Of a DNA stretch of 64,000 nucleotides, positions 8,741 to 17,377 are shown piece by piece. The notes beneath the pieces were generated by a model. The model ran no database searches. It was not told where the DNA came from and saw only the letters and a program-made list of their open reading frames with translations. The stretch spans positions 1,139,988 to 1,203,987 of the forward strand of contig NZ_JAAOYW010000002.1 in NCBI RefSeq assembly GCF_011761235.1. The letters are read 5' to 3'. This DNA comes from Frigoribacterium faeni (GTDB taxonomy: Bacteria; Actinomycetota; Actinomycetes; Actinomycetales; Microbacteriaceae). Each line of letters opens with the position of its first letter. Position 1 is the stretch's first letter. A program made the position numbers and the translations under genes.

Positions 8741-11002
8741 GTGACCGCAGTACGCCCGGCCTTCCGCCCCGACATCGAGGGGCTCCGGGCCGTCGCCGTC
8801 GCCGTGGTGGTCGCCGAGCACCTCGTCGGCCTGCCCGCGGGCGGGTTCGCGGGCGTCGACGTCTTCTTCGTGATCTCCGGCTTCGTCATCACCACCGGGC
8901 TGCTCGGCGAGCTCGACGCCACCGGCACCGTCTCGCTGACGGCGTTCTACGCACGGCGGGCCCGGCGCATCCTGCCGGCCGCCGGGCTCGTCGTCGCGAC
9001 CGTCGTCGTCGTCGCGTCGCTGCTGTGGCTCGCGCCCCGTGCCTGGGCGACGGGGCTCGACGCCCTCGCCTCGCTCCTCTTCGTCGAGAAATGGCACCTC
9101 GTGGCCCTCGGCACCGACTACCTGGCGGCCGACGGGGCCGTCTCGCCCCTGCAGCACTACTGGTCGCTCGCCGTCGAGGAGCAGTTCTACCTCCTGTGGC
9201 CGGTGCTCGTGCTCGCCGTGGGCCTCGTCGTGCGGCTCGCCCGCCGCGGCCCCGCGGCGTCCCGGCGGCTGCTCGCCGCGGCGTTCTCGGGCGTCCTCCT
9301 GCTGTCGGTCGCCTGGTGCGCGTGGCGCACCGGCGCGGCACCGGCGGCCGCCTACTTCGACTCCGTCGGCCGCACGTGGGAGCTCGCGGCCGGCGGGCTC
9401 GCGGCGCTCGCCGCCCCGTCGGCCCACGCCCTGCCCGTCGCCGTGCGTCGGGCCGTCACCCTGGTCGGCCAGGGCCTCGTCGTCGCCTCGGCGCTGCTGC
9501 TCGGCCCCGCGCTGGCCGGCGACGTCGTGGCCTTCCCGTGGCCGTGGGCGGTGCTGCCCGTGGCGGGCGCCGTGCTCGTGGTCGGCGCGGGGACGGGCTC
9601 GCTCGGCCCGGTCGAGGCGGTGCTCGTCTCCCGGCCCGCCCGGTGGATCGGCCGCCGGTCGTACTCGCTGTACCTCTGGCACTTCCCCGTGGTCGTGTTC
9701 GCCGCCTCCCTGGGCCTCGTCGGGCCGGGCTGGCTCGCGCTGCAGCTGGGCGCGGTGCTGGTGCTCTCCGCCGCCTCCTACCGGTTCGTCGAGCGAGGCG
9801 TGCAGCGCTCCGGCTGGCTGCGGGCCGCGGCACGGCACCCGACGGCACCTCCGGGGGCGACGGCGAGAGGGCGCGCGGCGCGGCGACCCGCGGCCCAGGT
9901 CGCGCTGGCCGCGCTGGTCGGCGTGGTGCTGGTCGGCACGTCCGCCGCGCAGCTGAGGGGGCCGTCGTGGCTGGTCGACCCGGCCGCGGCCCGGTCCGGC
10001 CTCGCCGCCGTCGCGGGCGTTGCCCCGTCCGACGCCTCCGCCTCGTCCGCCCCCGACGGCCCCACCTGGGACGAGGCCTCGCTCCGCTCGGCGCTCGACG
10101 CCGCGGTCGCCGGGGCCGACGAGGTGCCCTCGGGCCTGCTCGGCGAGGCCTTCTCCTCCGCCTCGGCACCGCAGATCGGCCCGGGCGGCTGCCGGTTCGA
10201 CGTCGGCACCGAGGCCCGGTCGCTGCGGCCGTGCGTGGCGGGGCCGGCGTCGTCCGAGCACGTCGCCGTCGTGGTCGGCGACTCGATCGCGCTGAGCTGG
10301 ATGCCGGCCGTCGTCGACGCCCTCGGGCCTGGCTGGCGCGTCCTGGGGCTCGGCATCGGCAGCTGCTCGGTCATCGAGGCCCGCTACGGCAGCGGCGGAG
10401 GCGACGACGGGTTCCCCGAGGCCTGCGCGCGGAGCCGGCAGGACCTCGACGACTTCGTCGACCGGACGGCGCCCGAGCTCGTGGTGACGTCGTCGAGCGC
10501 GGCCGGCATCGAGCGGCTGACGAGCGGGGCGACCGGGGTCGCGGCCGAGGCCGAGTGGCGCCGGGGCACGGCGGCGGCCGTGGAACGGCTGTCCGGCGGG
10601 GCGGCCGGTGCCGCTGCCGGTGCGGAGGCGGGTGACGGAACCCGGGCGGGTGCTCGGGCGGGGGCTCGGGTGGTGCTGCTGGGCGCTCCTCCGCGGGGCG
10701 CCTCGCCCGCCGCCTGCGCGACGAGACCCACCCGGGCCGCTCTCTGCTCGACGTCGCTCGAGCCGCGGGCGGCGGCGACCGCGCGGGCGGAGGCCGCCGG
10801 GGTCGCCGACGCCGTCGCGGCCGGGGCGGACGCCGTCCGGGTCGACGTCACGCCCTGGTTCACGACGTCGGGCGGGCTCGTGCCCGTCACGGCAGGGCCG
10901 TTGCTGGTGCGGTCGGACACCCAGCACCTGACGGCGCGGATGTCGCGGTCGCTGGCCGGCCTGGTCGGGCCGCACCTGCGGGACGGGCCCGCCCCGGGCT
11001 GA
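8741..11002 (+). CDS. Membrane acyltransferase with C-terminal SGNH hydrolase domain (paralogue 2)
   Basis: A 753-residue protein with the same order as its neighbour: N-terminal DIEGLRAVAVAVVVAEH and GVDVFFVISGFVITTGLL, several membrane helices, WSLAVEEQFYLLWPV, then a soluble C-terminal SGNH domain with VAVVVGDSIALSW near residue 512 and a D-x-x-H pair in RSDTQHLTAR. It lacks the two cysteines that paralogue 1 has next to its catalytic aspartate region. The C-terminal half carries Ala/Gly-rich insertions. It probably acylates the same or a related surface glycan at another position. It is convergent with the polysaccharide ligase gene. Confidence 0.9.
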   Translation: MTAVRPAFRPDIEGLRAVAVAVVVAEHLVGLPAGGFAGVDVFFVISGFVITTGLLGELDATGTVSLTAFYARRARRILPAAGLVVATVVVVASLLWLAPRAWATGLDALASLLFVEKWHLVALGTDYLAADGAVSPLQHYWSLAVEEQFYLLWPVLVLAVGLVVRLARRGPAASRRLLAAAFSGVLLLSVAWCAWRTGAAPAAAYFDSVGRTWELAAGGLAALAAPSAHALPVAVRRAVTLVGQGLVVASALLLGPALAGDVVAFPWPWAVLPVAGAVLVVGAGTGSLGPVEAVLVSRPARWIGRRSYSLYLWHFPVVVFAASLGLVGPGWLALQLGAVLVLSAASYRFVERGVQRSGWLRAAARHPTAPPGATARGRAARRPAAQVALAALVGVVLVGTSAAQLRGPSWLVDPAAARSGLAAVAGVAPSDASASSAPDGPTWDEASLRSALDAAVAGADEVPSGLLGEAFSSASAPQIGPGGCRFDVGTEARSLRPCVAGPASSEHVAVVVGDSIALSWMPAVVDALGPGWRVLGLGIGSCSVIEARYGSGGGDDGFPEACARSRQDLDDFVDRTAPELVVTSSSAAGIERLTSGATGVAAEAEWRRGTAAAVERLSGGAAGAAAGAEAGDGTRAGARAGARVVLLGAPPRGASPAACATRPTRAALCSTSLEPRAAATARAEAAGVADAVAAGADAVRVDVTPWFTTSGGLVPVTAGPLLVRSDTQHLTARMSRSLAGLVGPHLRDGPAPG

Positions 11003-11010
11003 GGTCGGGC

Positions 11011-11055
11011 CGGGTCCGGCCCGGCCGGGTCCAGCCCGGTCGGGTCCAGCCCGGT
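11011..11055. repeat. Three tandem 15-bp repeats, probable terminator region
   Basis: Three copies of CGGGTCCAGCCCGGT (the first variant with GGC) follow the acyltransferase stop and precede the convergent ligase gene. Each can pair CCGGG with CCCGG. Probably a strong GC hairpin cluster at the shared 3' end. Confidence 0.5.
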
Positions 11056-11139
11056 CGGGCACCCGCCCCGTCGCCAGCACCGGGAACCGGCGCCGGGCAC
11101 CGGGACCGGCACCGGCGCCGCGCCCGCGGGCACCGCTCG

Positions 11140-12720
11140 TCAGAGGGGCCGGGCGGCGCGCCGACCTCGTCGACGGCTCGGGTCCCTGTCGGCGACCGGC
11201 GGCGTCGCGGTGGTCGGGCGCGAGGTCGGTCGGTCCCCGGCGGCGTCGACGCCCTCGCCGCCGCCTTCCGGCCCCGGGGCCGACCCGACCGACGCCGGGA
11301 CGCCCTCGCCGCCGCCCTCCGGCCCCGCGGCCGCCCCGACGACCGCGGCGACCGATGCCGGGACGCCCTCGTGGCGTCGAGAGGGCGCCTCCCGACGCGC
11401 CGTCCCGCCGCCGCGAGCGCCGTCGACTCCTCGCGCTCGACCCGGCCCGGACCCCGGCTCCGGCCCCGGCCCGGGCTCGTCGCGTGCCCAGACCGGGTCG
11501 GCGAGGCACACCACGACGGTGAGGAGCAGCACCATCGTGGTCATCTTGAAGAAGTCGAAGGTCATCAGGGCCGAGGTCATGACGAGGACGCTGGCCCGTG
11601 CGTCCCGGCCCCCGCGGACGGCGGACGCGACGTAGACGGCGACGACCAGGCCCGCCCCGAGCAGCCCCTGGGTCCCGAGCGACGACAGCAGCTGGTTGTC
11701 GACGACGTTGAAGCCCGTCCCGTAGAAGTAGCCCCGGGCGAAGAGGCGTGCCTCGCTGGACTCCCCGCTGCCGAAGAAGGCCTCGAGGGCGGGACGACCG
11801 AGGAGGCGCGGCACGGCCTGCAGGTGACCGGCTCGGTTGAGGTACGACCCGGAGTCGAGCAGGGCGTCCGCCGTGCTGGACACGGTCGTCCACGAGAGGA
11901 GCACCATCGCGGCCGCGGCGGCGGCGAGGACCGACCCGCGCTGCCAGGTCGCCGCACGGCGCGAGCTGGCGAGCAGGTAGGCCGCCGCCACCACGACGCC
12001 GACCACGGCGCTGCGGGAGCCGGAGAGAGTGATGCAGGTCAGGAGGAGCAGGAGCGCCGACCAGCGGGCGACCGGGGCGCGCCGCCGCCACGTGCAGAGC
12101 AGCAGCACGAGTCCGACCATCAGGAGGGTGCCGTAGGGGAGGGCGTGCGACATCGTGCCCTGGACCCGGACGAGGCCGCCGCCGAGCAGGTGGTTCTCGT
12201 TCCAGAGGCCGCGTCCCGTCGTGTAGACCTTGTAGCCCCAGAGCAGGGGCTCGCCGCGGACGAACTCGACGAGGCCGGCCAGGCACTGCAGCAGCGCGAC
12301 GACGACGACGCCGTCGACGACCCGGCGGCGGTCGGCCGCGCTCGCCTGCGACAGCACGGCCACGACGAGGCCGCAGAGCAGGGCCATGCGGGCCACGAGG
12401 CCGAGCCCCGGCGGGTACGCGACGGCCGTGACGAGGCACGCGCAGCCGAAGAGCACCACCAGCAGCAGCTGCGCGACGTCGACGTGCGGGCGTGCTGTCG
12501 GGCGGGGCCGGGGCGAGGCCCAGGTCAGCACCAGGAGCACGAGGCTGGCGACGACGACCGCGTCGCAGATCGCCTGGGGCACGAGCGGCGACCAGGCGAA
12601 GCAGTGCAGGCCGAGCAGCACGGCGACGACGGTGCCGCGGAGCGTCTCGCGACGCACCGTCGCGGAGAGGACGACGAACGCCCCCACCGCGAGCACGGCC
12701 GCCACGGCTGCCGCGATCAC
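11140..12720 (-). CDS. O-antigen ligase / polymerase-like membrane protein
   Basis: A 526-residue protein with roughly eleven hydrophobic segments and a large extracytoplasmic loop containing LNRAGHLQAVPRLLGRPAL, typical of Wzy/WaaL-type proteins that polymerise or ligate lipid-linked glycans outside the membrane. The last 100 or so residues are a Gly/Pro/Glu-rich tail with an internal repeat (GPEGGGEGV twice). The GTG start overlaps the stop of the flippase gene by 4 bp. It is the last gene of the leftward polysaccharide operon. The exact reaction cannot be assigned without the glycan. Confidence 0.75.
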   Translation of the reverse strand: MIAAAVAAVLAVGAFVVLSATVRRETLRGTVVAVLLGLHCFAWSPLVPQAICDAVVVASLVLLVLTWASPRPRPTARPHVDVAQLLLVVLFGCACLVTAVAYPPGLGLVARMALLCGLVVAVLSQASAADRRRVVDGVVVVALLQCLAGLVEFVRGEPLLWGYKVYTTGRGLWNENHLLGGGLVRVQGTMSHALPYGTLLMVGLVLLLCTWRRRAPVARWSALLLLLTCITLSGSRSAVVGVVVAAAYLLASSRRAATWQRGSVLAAAAAAMVLLSWTTVSSTADALLDSGSYLNRAGHLQAVPRLLGRPALEAFFGSGESSEARLFARGYFYGTGFNVVDNQLLSSLGTQGLLGAGLVVAVYVASAVRGGRDARASVLVMTSALMTFDFFKMTTMVLLLTVVVCLADPVWARDEPGPGPEPGSGPGRARGVDGARGGGTARREAPSRRHEGVPASVAAVVGAAAGPEGGGEGVPASVGSAPGPEGGGEGVDAAGDRPTSRPTTATPPVADRDPSRRRGRRAARPL

Positions 12721-14078
12721 GGCGCCGTCCGCGGCCGGACCGTCGCCGGGGGGCACGCTCCCGACGGGTCGCCGAGCCCGGCCCCGGCCCCGGCCTGGGC
12801 CGCCGCCTGGGCCTGAACCTGGGCCGGTACCTGGCCCTCGGCCCGCACCCGCCGGCGCAGCACCCGGCCGAGGCACGCGAACTGCACGGCGCAGCCGACC
12901 GCCTCGGCCAGCACGAGCGCGAGCACGGTGCCCAGGGCGCCCCCGGTCGCGCCCCCGACCACCAGGGCGGGCAGGCCGACGGCGGCCGCGGCGGTGACGG
13001 CGGTCGTGATGCGCGGCGCCTCGCCGACGGAGACCAGGCCGAGGGCGCCTCCCCGCGAGACCGACATGACGAGCAGCAGCCCGGCGACGGCCACGAGCAG
13101 GTCGGTCGGGAGCTCGACCGCGCCGCTCAGCAGGACGGGGGCGACGACGGGCATCGCGACGACGAAGCCGACGGCCGCGACGGCGCCGGCGGCCGTGTTC
13201 AGCGCCACGGCGATCGCGATGCGACGGGCCCGGTCGGGGGCGGGGGCCGAGCCGAGCCAGTTCTGCAGGCGGGCGGGCAGCGCCCCGAGCACGGCGAAGC
13301 CCATGCGCATGGGGCGGTCGGCCCCCGAGAAGGCGGCGACGGCGCCCGGCGAGACCACGCCCAGCACGGCGGCCGGCAGCATCGTGTAGACCGTGCTCAC
13401 GGCGCGGCCCCGGACGATCACCGCCCGTCGGCGGACGAGCTGCGGGGCCTCGCGGAGCGCCCGCCACGACGGCAGCCAGGCCAGCCGCCCGACCGCGGCC
13501 GCCGTGCCGACGCTCGCGACGGGCACGAGCAGCAGGACGACGCCGTAGACGACGAGGTCGGCGCCCGCCGTCATCGCCGCCGCGGCGACGAGCAGCAGCA
13601 GCACCCGCGGCAGCGCGTCCGAGACGAGCGCCGCCCCGGGCCGGCCGGCGCCGACGAAGAACCAGGACGGGGAGGCGGCACCCGTGACCACGGTGCCGGC
13701 GGCGACCAGCGCGGCCGCGAGGCCGTGGTCGGCCACGACGAGGCAGGCGACCAGGGCGCAGACGGGGGCGACGACGGAGGCGGCCGCGAGCTTGGCGGCG
13801 AGGCCCGCGTCCCACAGGCGCCGGCGTTCGTCGTCGTCGGCCCGGGCGACCGCCTGCACCTGGTCGAGCGACCAGCCGAGCTCGGCGACCACCTGGCCGG
13901 CGCCACCGACGGCCAGCGCGACGGCCACGGCGGCCCAGCCGGAGGCGCCCGAGCTCGACGTGACGGCCGGGACGACGAGCACGGGCGCCACGGCCGCGAC
14001 GAGCGGCGCGAGCACGAACAGGCCGAGGTGCCGCGTCTGCCGGGCGAGGTGCCGGGACCGTCGGGCGAGGCCGCTCAC
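12717..14078 (-). CDS. Polysaccharide flippase, Wzx/MATE-like
   Basis: A 453-residue protein with about twelve hydrophobic helices of the MOP superfamily that move lipid-linked sugar units across the membrane. It starts VSGLARRSRHLARQTRHLGL directly before the first helix. The C-terminal 40 residues are Gln/Ala-rich and soluble. Its GTG start overlaps the stop of the glycosyltransferase gene, and its TGA overlaps the start of the ligase-like gene. Flippase next to ligase/polymerase and a Wzz-like kinase indicates a Wzx/Wzy-dependent pathway. Confidence 0.8.
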   Translation of the reverse strand: MSGLARRSRHLARQTRHLGLFVLAPLVAAVAPVLVVPAVTSSSGASGWAAVAVALAVGGAGQVVAELGWSLDQVQAVARADDDERRRLWDAGLAAKLAAASVVAPVCALVACLVVADHGLAAALVAAGTVVTGAASPSWFFVGAGRPGAALVSDALPRVLLLLVAAAAMTAGADLVVYGVVLLLVPVASVGTAAAVGRLAWLPSWRALREAPQLVRRRAVIVRGRAVSTVYTMLPAAVLGVVSPGAVAAFSGADRPMRMGFAVLGALPARLQNWLGSAPAPDRARRIAIAVALNTAAGAVAAVGFVVAMPVVAPVLLSGAVELPTDLLVAVAGLLLVMSVSRGGALGLVSVGEAPRITTAVTAAAAVGLPALVVGGATGGALGTVLALVLAEAVGCAVQFACLGRVLRRRVRAEGQVPAQVQAQAAAQAGAGAGLGDPSGACPPATVRPRTAP

Positions 14079-15139
14079 GAGGTCGCCCCGATCGCGAGCG
14101 CGGCCCAGCCGCGCCGGACGACCTCGTCCAGCCGCACGTCGACGTCGGGCACCGCGAGCGCCGCGGCGCGGGGATCGACCGTGCACAGCGCGTCGGCCAG
14201 CGAGGCCGCCGAGCCCGGCTCGGTCGTGACGAGCAGCGGCCCGGCGGCCTCGGCGATCTCGTCGAGGGCGGGCGAGTCGGCGGTGACGACGACGCGCCCC
14301 GAGGCGAGGCCCTGCCACACCTTGTTCGCGATCACCGAGCGCGCCTTCTCGGACGAGCCGAAGATGCCGAGCGACACGTCGGCGGACGAGATCAGGCCGG
14401 CCAGCGCCTCTTCCGGGACAGGGCCGCGGAACGTGCACAGGTCGTCGACGCCGAGCCGCCGCACGGCCCGTTCGGTGGCGGCCCGCGTGCCGCCGTCGCC
14501 GACGAGGGTGAGGTGGACGCGCCGCCGCCCCCGGGCCCGGGCCAGCGCCTCGACGACGACGTCGAGGCCGTGCAGGGGGATGTAGTTGCCGTACCAGAGC
14601 ACCTCGAGCACGTCGCCGGGCGCTCGGGGCGGGGTGGGCACGGCCCAGGCGGGCGCGCCGACGGGCAGGGAGACCACGCGGGTGCGCCGCGCTGCCCGGG
14701 TGGCCGCCACTCGACGCGCCCGCACCTCGGTGTCGACGAGGTAGACGTGGGCGGCGCGGACGGCGAGGTCGTCTTGCAGACGGTAGAGCCGGGCGCGCAG
14801 GGAGCCCGGCGCGACGCGGCCCCAGTCGCCCACCTCGGTCTCGTGCAGACCGACGAAGCCGTCGACGACCACGGTCGACCGGGTGAGCCGGCCGACGAGG
14901 CCGACGTAGGGCGCGTGCGCGAGGCGCAGCTCGCTGAGCACGACGACGTCGTGGTCGGCCGAGGCGCGCACGAGGGCGACGAGGTCGCGCAGGAGGCGCA
15001 CCGCACGGGGACCGCGCCGGCTCGCCTCCAGCACGGTCACCTCGCAGCCTGCGGCGCGCAGGTGCTCGCGCAGCCTGCGGTTGCGCGGGTACGACGGGTC
15101 GTGCACGCGGTACTGCAGCACGCGCGACGGGCCGGTCAC
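14075..15139 (-). CDS. Glycosyltransferase, GT4-like
   Basis: A 354-residue two-domain GT-B enzyme. The C-terminal half has the usual nucleotide-sugar motifs: LTLVGDGGTR, a strand-turn with DVSLGIFGSSEKARSVIANK and VWQGLASGRVVVTADSPAL. The N-terminal half starts VLQYRVHDPSYPRNRRLRE, with no signal peptide, so it acts on the cytoplasmic face. GTG start and both borders are 4-bp overlaps within the operon. Donor and acceptor sugars are unknown. Confidence 0.85.
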   Translation of the reverse strand: MTGPSRVLQYRVHDPSYPRNRRLREHLRAAGCEVTVLEASRRGPRAVRLLRDLVALVRASADHDVVVLSELRLAHAPYVGLVGRLTRSTVVVDGFVGLHETEVGDWGRVAPGSLRARLYRLQDDLAVRAAHVYLVDTEVRARRVAATRAARRTRVVSLPVGAPAWAVPTPPRAPGDVLEVLWYGNYIPLHGLDVVVEALARARGRRRVHLTLVGDGGTRAATERAVRRLGVDDLCTFRGPVPEEALAGLISSADVSLGIFGSSEKARSVIANKVWQGLASGRVVVTADSPALDEIAEAAGPLLVTTEPGSAASLADALCTVDPRAAALAVPDVDVRLDEVVRRGWAALAIGATS

Positions 15140-15729
15140 CGCACGCCCGCCGAGCGGTGCAGCCAGTGCGAGACCGTGTCGACCGCGCCCACGATCTGGG
15201 TCACCGCGACGGCGTGGGCCCGGTCGTCGCGGCCCCAGGGATCGGGCACGTCGTCGAGCTCGGGCGCCGCCGGGGGCAGCGTGGCCCCCCGCTCGGCGAC
15301 GGCGAGCCGGACCGCCTCGCGCAGCCGGCTCGCGGCGTCGGGGCCCGCGGCCCGTGCCTCGACCGCGAGGTCGGCGCCCTTCTGCTCGACCACGCGCACG
15401 AGCTCGAGCAGGGTCATCGCGCGGCGCACGACGCGGGGGTGCAGCTCGATCGCGGCCCGGCGGTGCTCGCGGGCGAGGCCGAGCACGAGATCCGCGTCGG
15501 CGAGGTGCTCGCGCACCAGCTGGACTGCCGAGTGGGCAGGGTCGAGGCCGCGCGCGGCGACGCTGGCCGCGACGGGCGGGGCCATCGGCTCGCCCACGAC
15601 GGCCCGGGTGCCGGCGCTCCGGACGGTGACGGGGAGGTCGGCCAGCCGGTCGCGCAGCAGGACCTCGGCGAGGGGCGACCGGCAGATGTTGCCGGTGCAG
15701 AGCACGACGAGGGCGAGGGGCGGCGTCAC
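15136..15729 (-). CDS. Low-molecular-weight protein-tyrosine phosphatase
   Basis: A 197-residue phosphatase with the catalytic loop VLCTGNICRSPLAE at residues 9-22 (C-x5-R-S) and the general-acid aspartate in DVPDPWGRDD near the C terminus. It sits directly after the Wzz/BY-kinase gene with a GTGA overlap, the classical arrangement in which the phosphatase removes phosphates from the kinase's tyrosine tail and so sets polysaccharide chain length or output. It is somewhat longer than the 150-residue family norm because of an insertion in the middle. Confidence 0.9.
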   Translation of the reverse strand: MTPPLALVVLCTGNICRSPLAEVLLRDRLADLPVTVRSAGTRAVVGEPMAPPVAASVAARGLDPAHSAVQLVREHLADADLVLGLAREHRRAAIELHPRVVRRAMTLLELVRVVEQKGADLAVEARAAGPDAASRLREAVRLAVAERGATLPPAAPELDDVPDPWGRDDRAHAVAVTQIVGAVDTVSHWLHRSAGVR

Positions 15730-17177
15730 CGCGGGGCCACCGGGCCGGCCGCCGGCGACCGGTCGGGCACGTCGAGGGGCTCGGGGACGACCGGGTCGGC
15801 GGCCTCGTCGCCGTCGGCGTAGTAGGACGAGTAGACCGAGTAGCCGTAGGCGTCGGCGCCCTTGACGGGCACCATCGTCGCCACGACGCCGAGCACCCGG
15901 CTGCCGATGCGCTCGAGGACGTCGAGCGCCTGGCGGAGCTGGCCCCGGGTCGCGCGGCCGGCGCCCACGACGAGGATCGCGCCCGAGGTCATCGTGCTGA
16001 TGACGGCCGCGTCGGTCACGGGCAGCAGGGGAGGCGCGTCGACGATGACGTGGTCGAAGGTGGCGGTCAGCTCGTCGATCAGAGCCGCCATCGCCCGCGA
16101 GCCGAGCAGCTCGCTCGGGTTCGGCGGCGTCGTGCCCGCGGCCAGCACGACGAGGCCGCCCCGGCCCCAGGGCTGCAGCACGTCGGTCAGCTCGGCCCGC
16201 CCGATCAGCACGTCGGTGAGGCCCACCGTGCCGTCGAGGCCCATGATGTCGGCGAGGCGCGGGCGCCGCAGGTCGCCGTCGACGACGGCCACGCTCGCGC
16301 CGGTCTCGGCGATGGCGATGGCGAGGTTGGCGCTCGTCGTCGACTTGCCCTCGGCAGGCAGGGCGGAGGTCAGCACGAAGCTGCGCCCGGCCGTGTCGAC
16401 GTCGAGGAACTGCAGGTTCGTGCGCAGGCTGCGGAACGCCTCGGCGCGGGGGCTGCGCGGGTCGGTGTGCACGAACAGCGGCCGGGTCTTGACGGTCGCG
16501 TCGAAGCCGACGGCGCCGATCACGGCCGTGTCGGTGACCTGGTGCACGTCGGCGAGGCCGCGCACCCTGGTGTCGAGCACGGCCCGCAGCGCGGCGGCGC
16601 CCGTGCCGAGCACGAACCCGGCGAGCAGGCCGAGGCCCAGGGTGGTGGCGAGCCTCGGGCTGGCCGGCGACGTCGGCGACGAGGCGGGCTCGATCGTCTC
16701 GACGCGCACGGGCGTGGGACCGCCCCCGACGGGCAGCTCGATCTCGTCGGCCACGACCTTCGTGAAGCTGGTGCCGACGGCCGCCGCGATGCGGCGGGCG
16801 ACCCCGGGGTCGTGGTCACGGGCCGAGATCGAGATGATGACCGTGTTGGCGGGGGACGTGGCCGTGACGCGCTCGGCGAGCTCGGTGGTCGTCGTGTCGA
16901 GCCGCAGCTCGTCGACGACCGGCTGGAGCACTCGGCTGCTGGTGGCCACCGACAGGTACGAGGTGACCTTCTGCTGCGCCGCGCTGCTGCCCTGGACGAT
17001 GTCCTGGGCGCTGGACTGGTCGATGCCCTGCACCGAGACGAAGACGCGGGTCGTCGAGACGTACGACGGCGGGATGACGAGGAGGGCCAGGACGCCGAGG
17101 CCGAGGCCGAGCGCGAGGCCGCCCACGATGAGGGCCCAGCCCTTCCGCGCGATGCGGACGTAGTCGGAGAGCTCCAT
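15726..17177 (-). CDS. Wzz-type chain-length determinant fused to BY-kinase
   Basis: A 483-residue polysaccharide co-polymerase and tyrosine autokinase. The N-terminal Wzz domain starts MELSDYVRIARKGW with helix 1 at about 14-35 and helix 2 near 178-200. The cytoplasmic kinase domain has Walker A in ALPAEGKSTTSANLA, Walker A' in VAVVDGDLRRP and Walker B in HVIVDAPPLLPVTDA. The C terminus carries a tyrosine cluster, YGYSVYSSYYADGDE, the autophosphorylation site. The start is supported by GAGGA upstream of ATG. It leads the five-gene operon and pairs with the phosphatase just downstream. Confidence 0.92.
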   Translation of the reverse strand: MELSDYVRIARKGWALIVGGLALGLGLGVLALLVIPPSYVSTTRVFVSVQGIDQSSAQDIVQGSSAAQQKVTSYLSVATSSRVLQPVVDELRLDTTTTELAERVTATSPANTVIISISARDHDPGVARRIAAAVGTSFTKVVADEIELPVGGGPTPVRVETIEPASSPTSPASPRLATTLGLGLLAGFVLGTGAAALRAVLDTRVRGLADVHQVTDTAVIGAVGFDATVKTRPLFVHTDPRSPRAEAFRSLRTNLQFLDVDTAGRSFVLTSALPAEGKSTTSANLAIAIAETGASVAVVDGDLRRPRLADIMGLDGTVGLTDVLIGRAELTDVLQPWGRGGLVVLAAGTTPPNPSELLGSRAMAALIDELTATFDHVIVDAPPLLPVTDAAVISTMTSGAILVVGAGRATRGQLRQALDVLERIGSRVLGVVATMVPVKGADAYGYSVYSSYYADGDEAADPVVPEPLDVPDRSPAAGPVAPR

Positions 17178-17224
17178 GTGATCCTCGCTGGCGGGCGACG
17201 TGCCGGACGACGGCGGTCGCACGG

Positions 17225-17235
17225 CGCACTGTGCG
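17225..17235. promoter_or_regulatory. Small palindrome upstream of the polysaccharide operon
   Basis: CGCAC-T-GTGCG is a perfect interrupted palindrome 48 bp upstream of the operon's first ATG. Next to it lies an AT-richer stretch (TGTTACATTGAT on the minus strand) that could hold a -10. Possible operator for the exopolysaccharide genes. Confidence 0.35.
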
Positions 17236-17298
17236 TGCGGGGATCAATGTAACATTTCGGACGAGGGATGGCGAACATCACTCGTCGGGCCTCTCTCG

Positions 17299-17377
17299 GC
17301 GACCACCTCAGCGGCGCGACGACCGCCTCGACGACCGCCTCGGCGACCGCCTCAGCGGCGCAGCGACCGCCTCAGCG
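17299..17377. repeat. Tandem GCGACCGCCTC-type repeats
   Basis: Five or so imperfect copies of a 10-12 bp unit (CGACCGCCTC) run through the intergenic space and into the 3' end of the next glycosyltransferase gene, where they encode its Arg-rich C terminus (RRSLRR). Looks like slippage-prone sequence. Confidence 0.5.
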
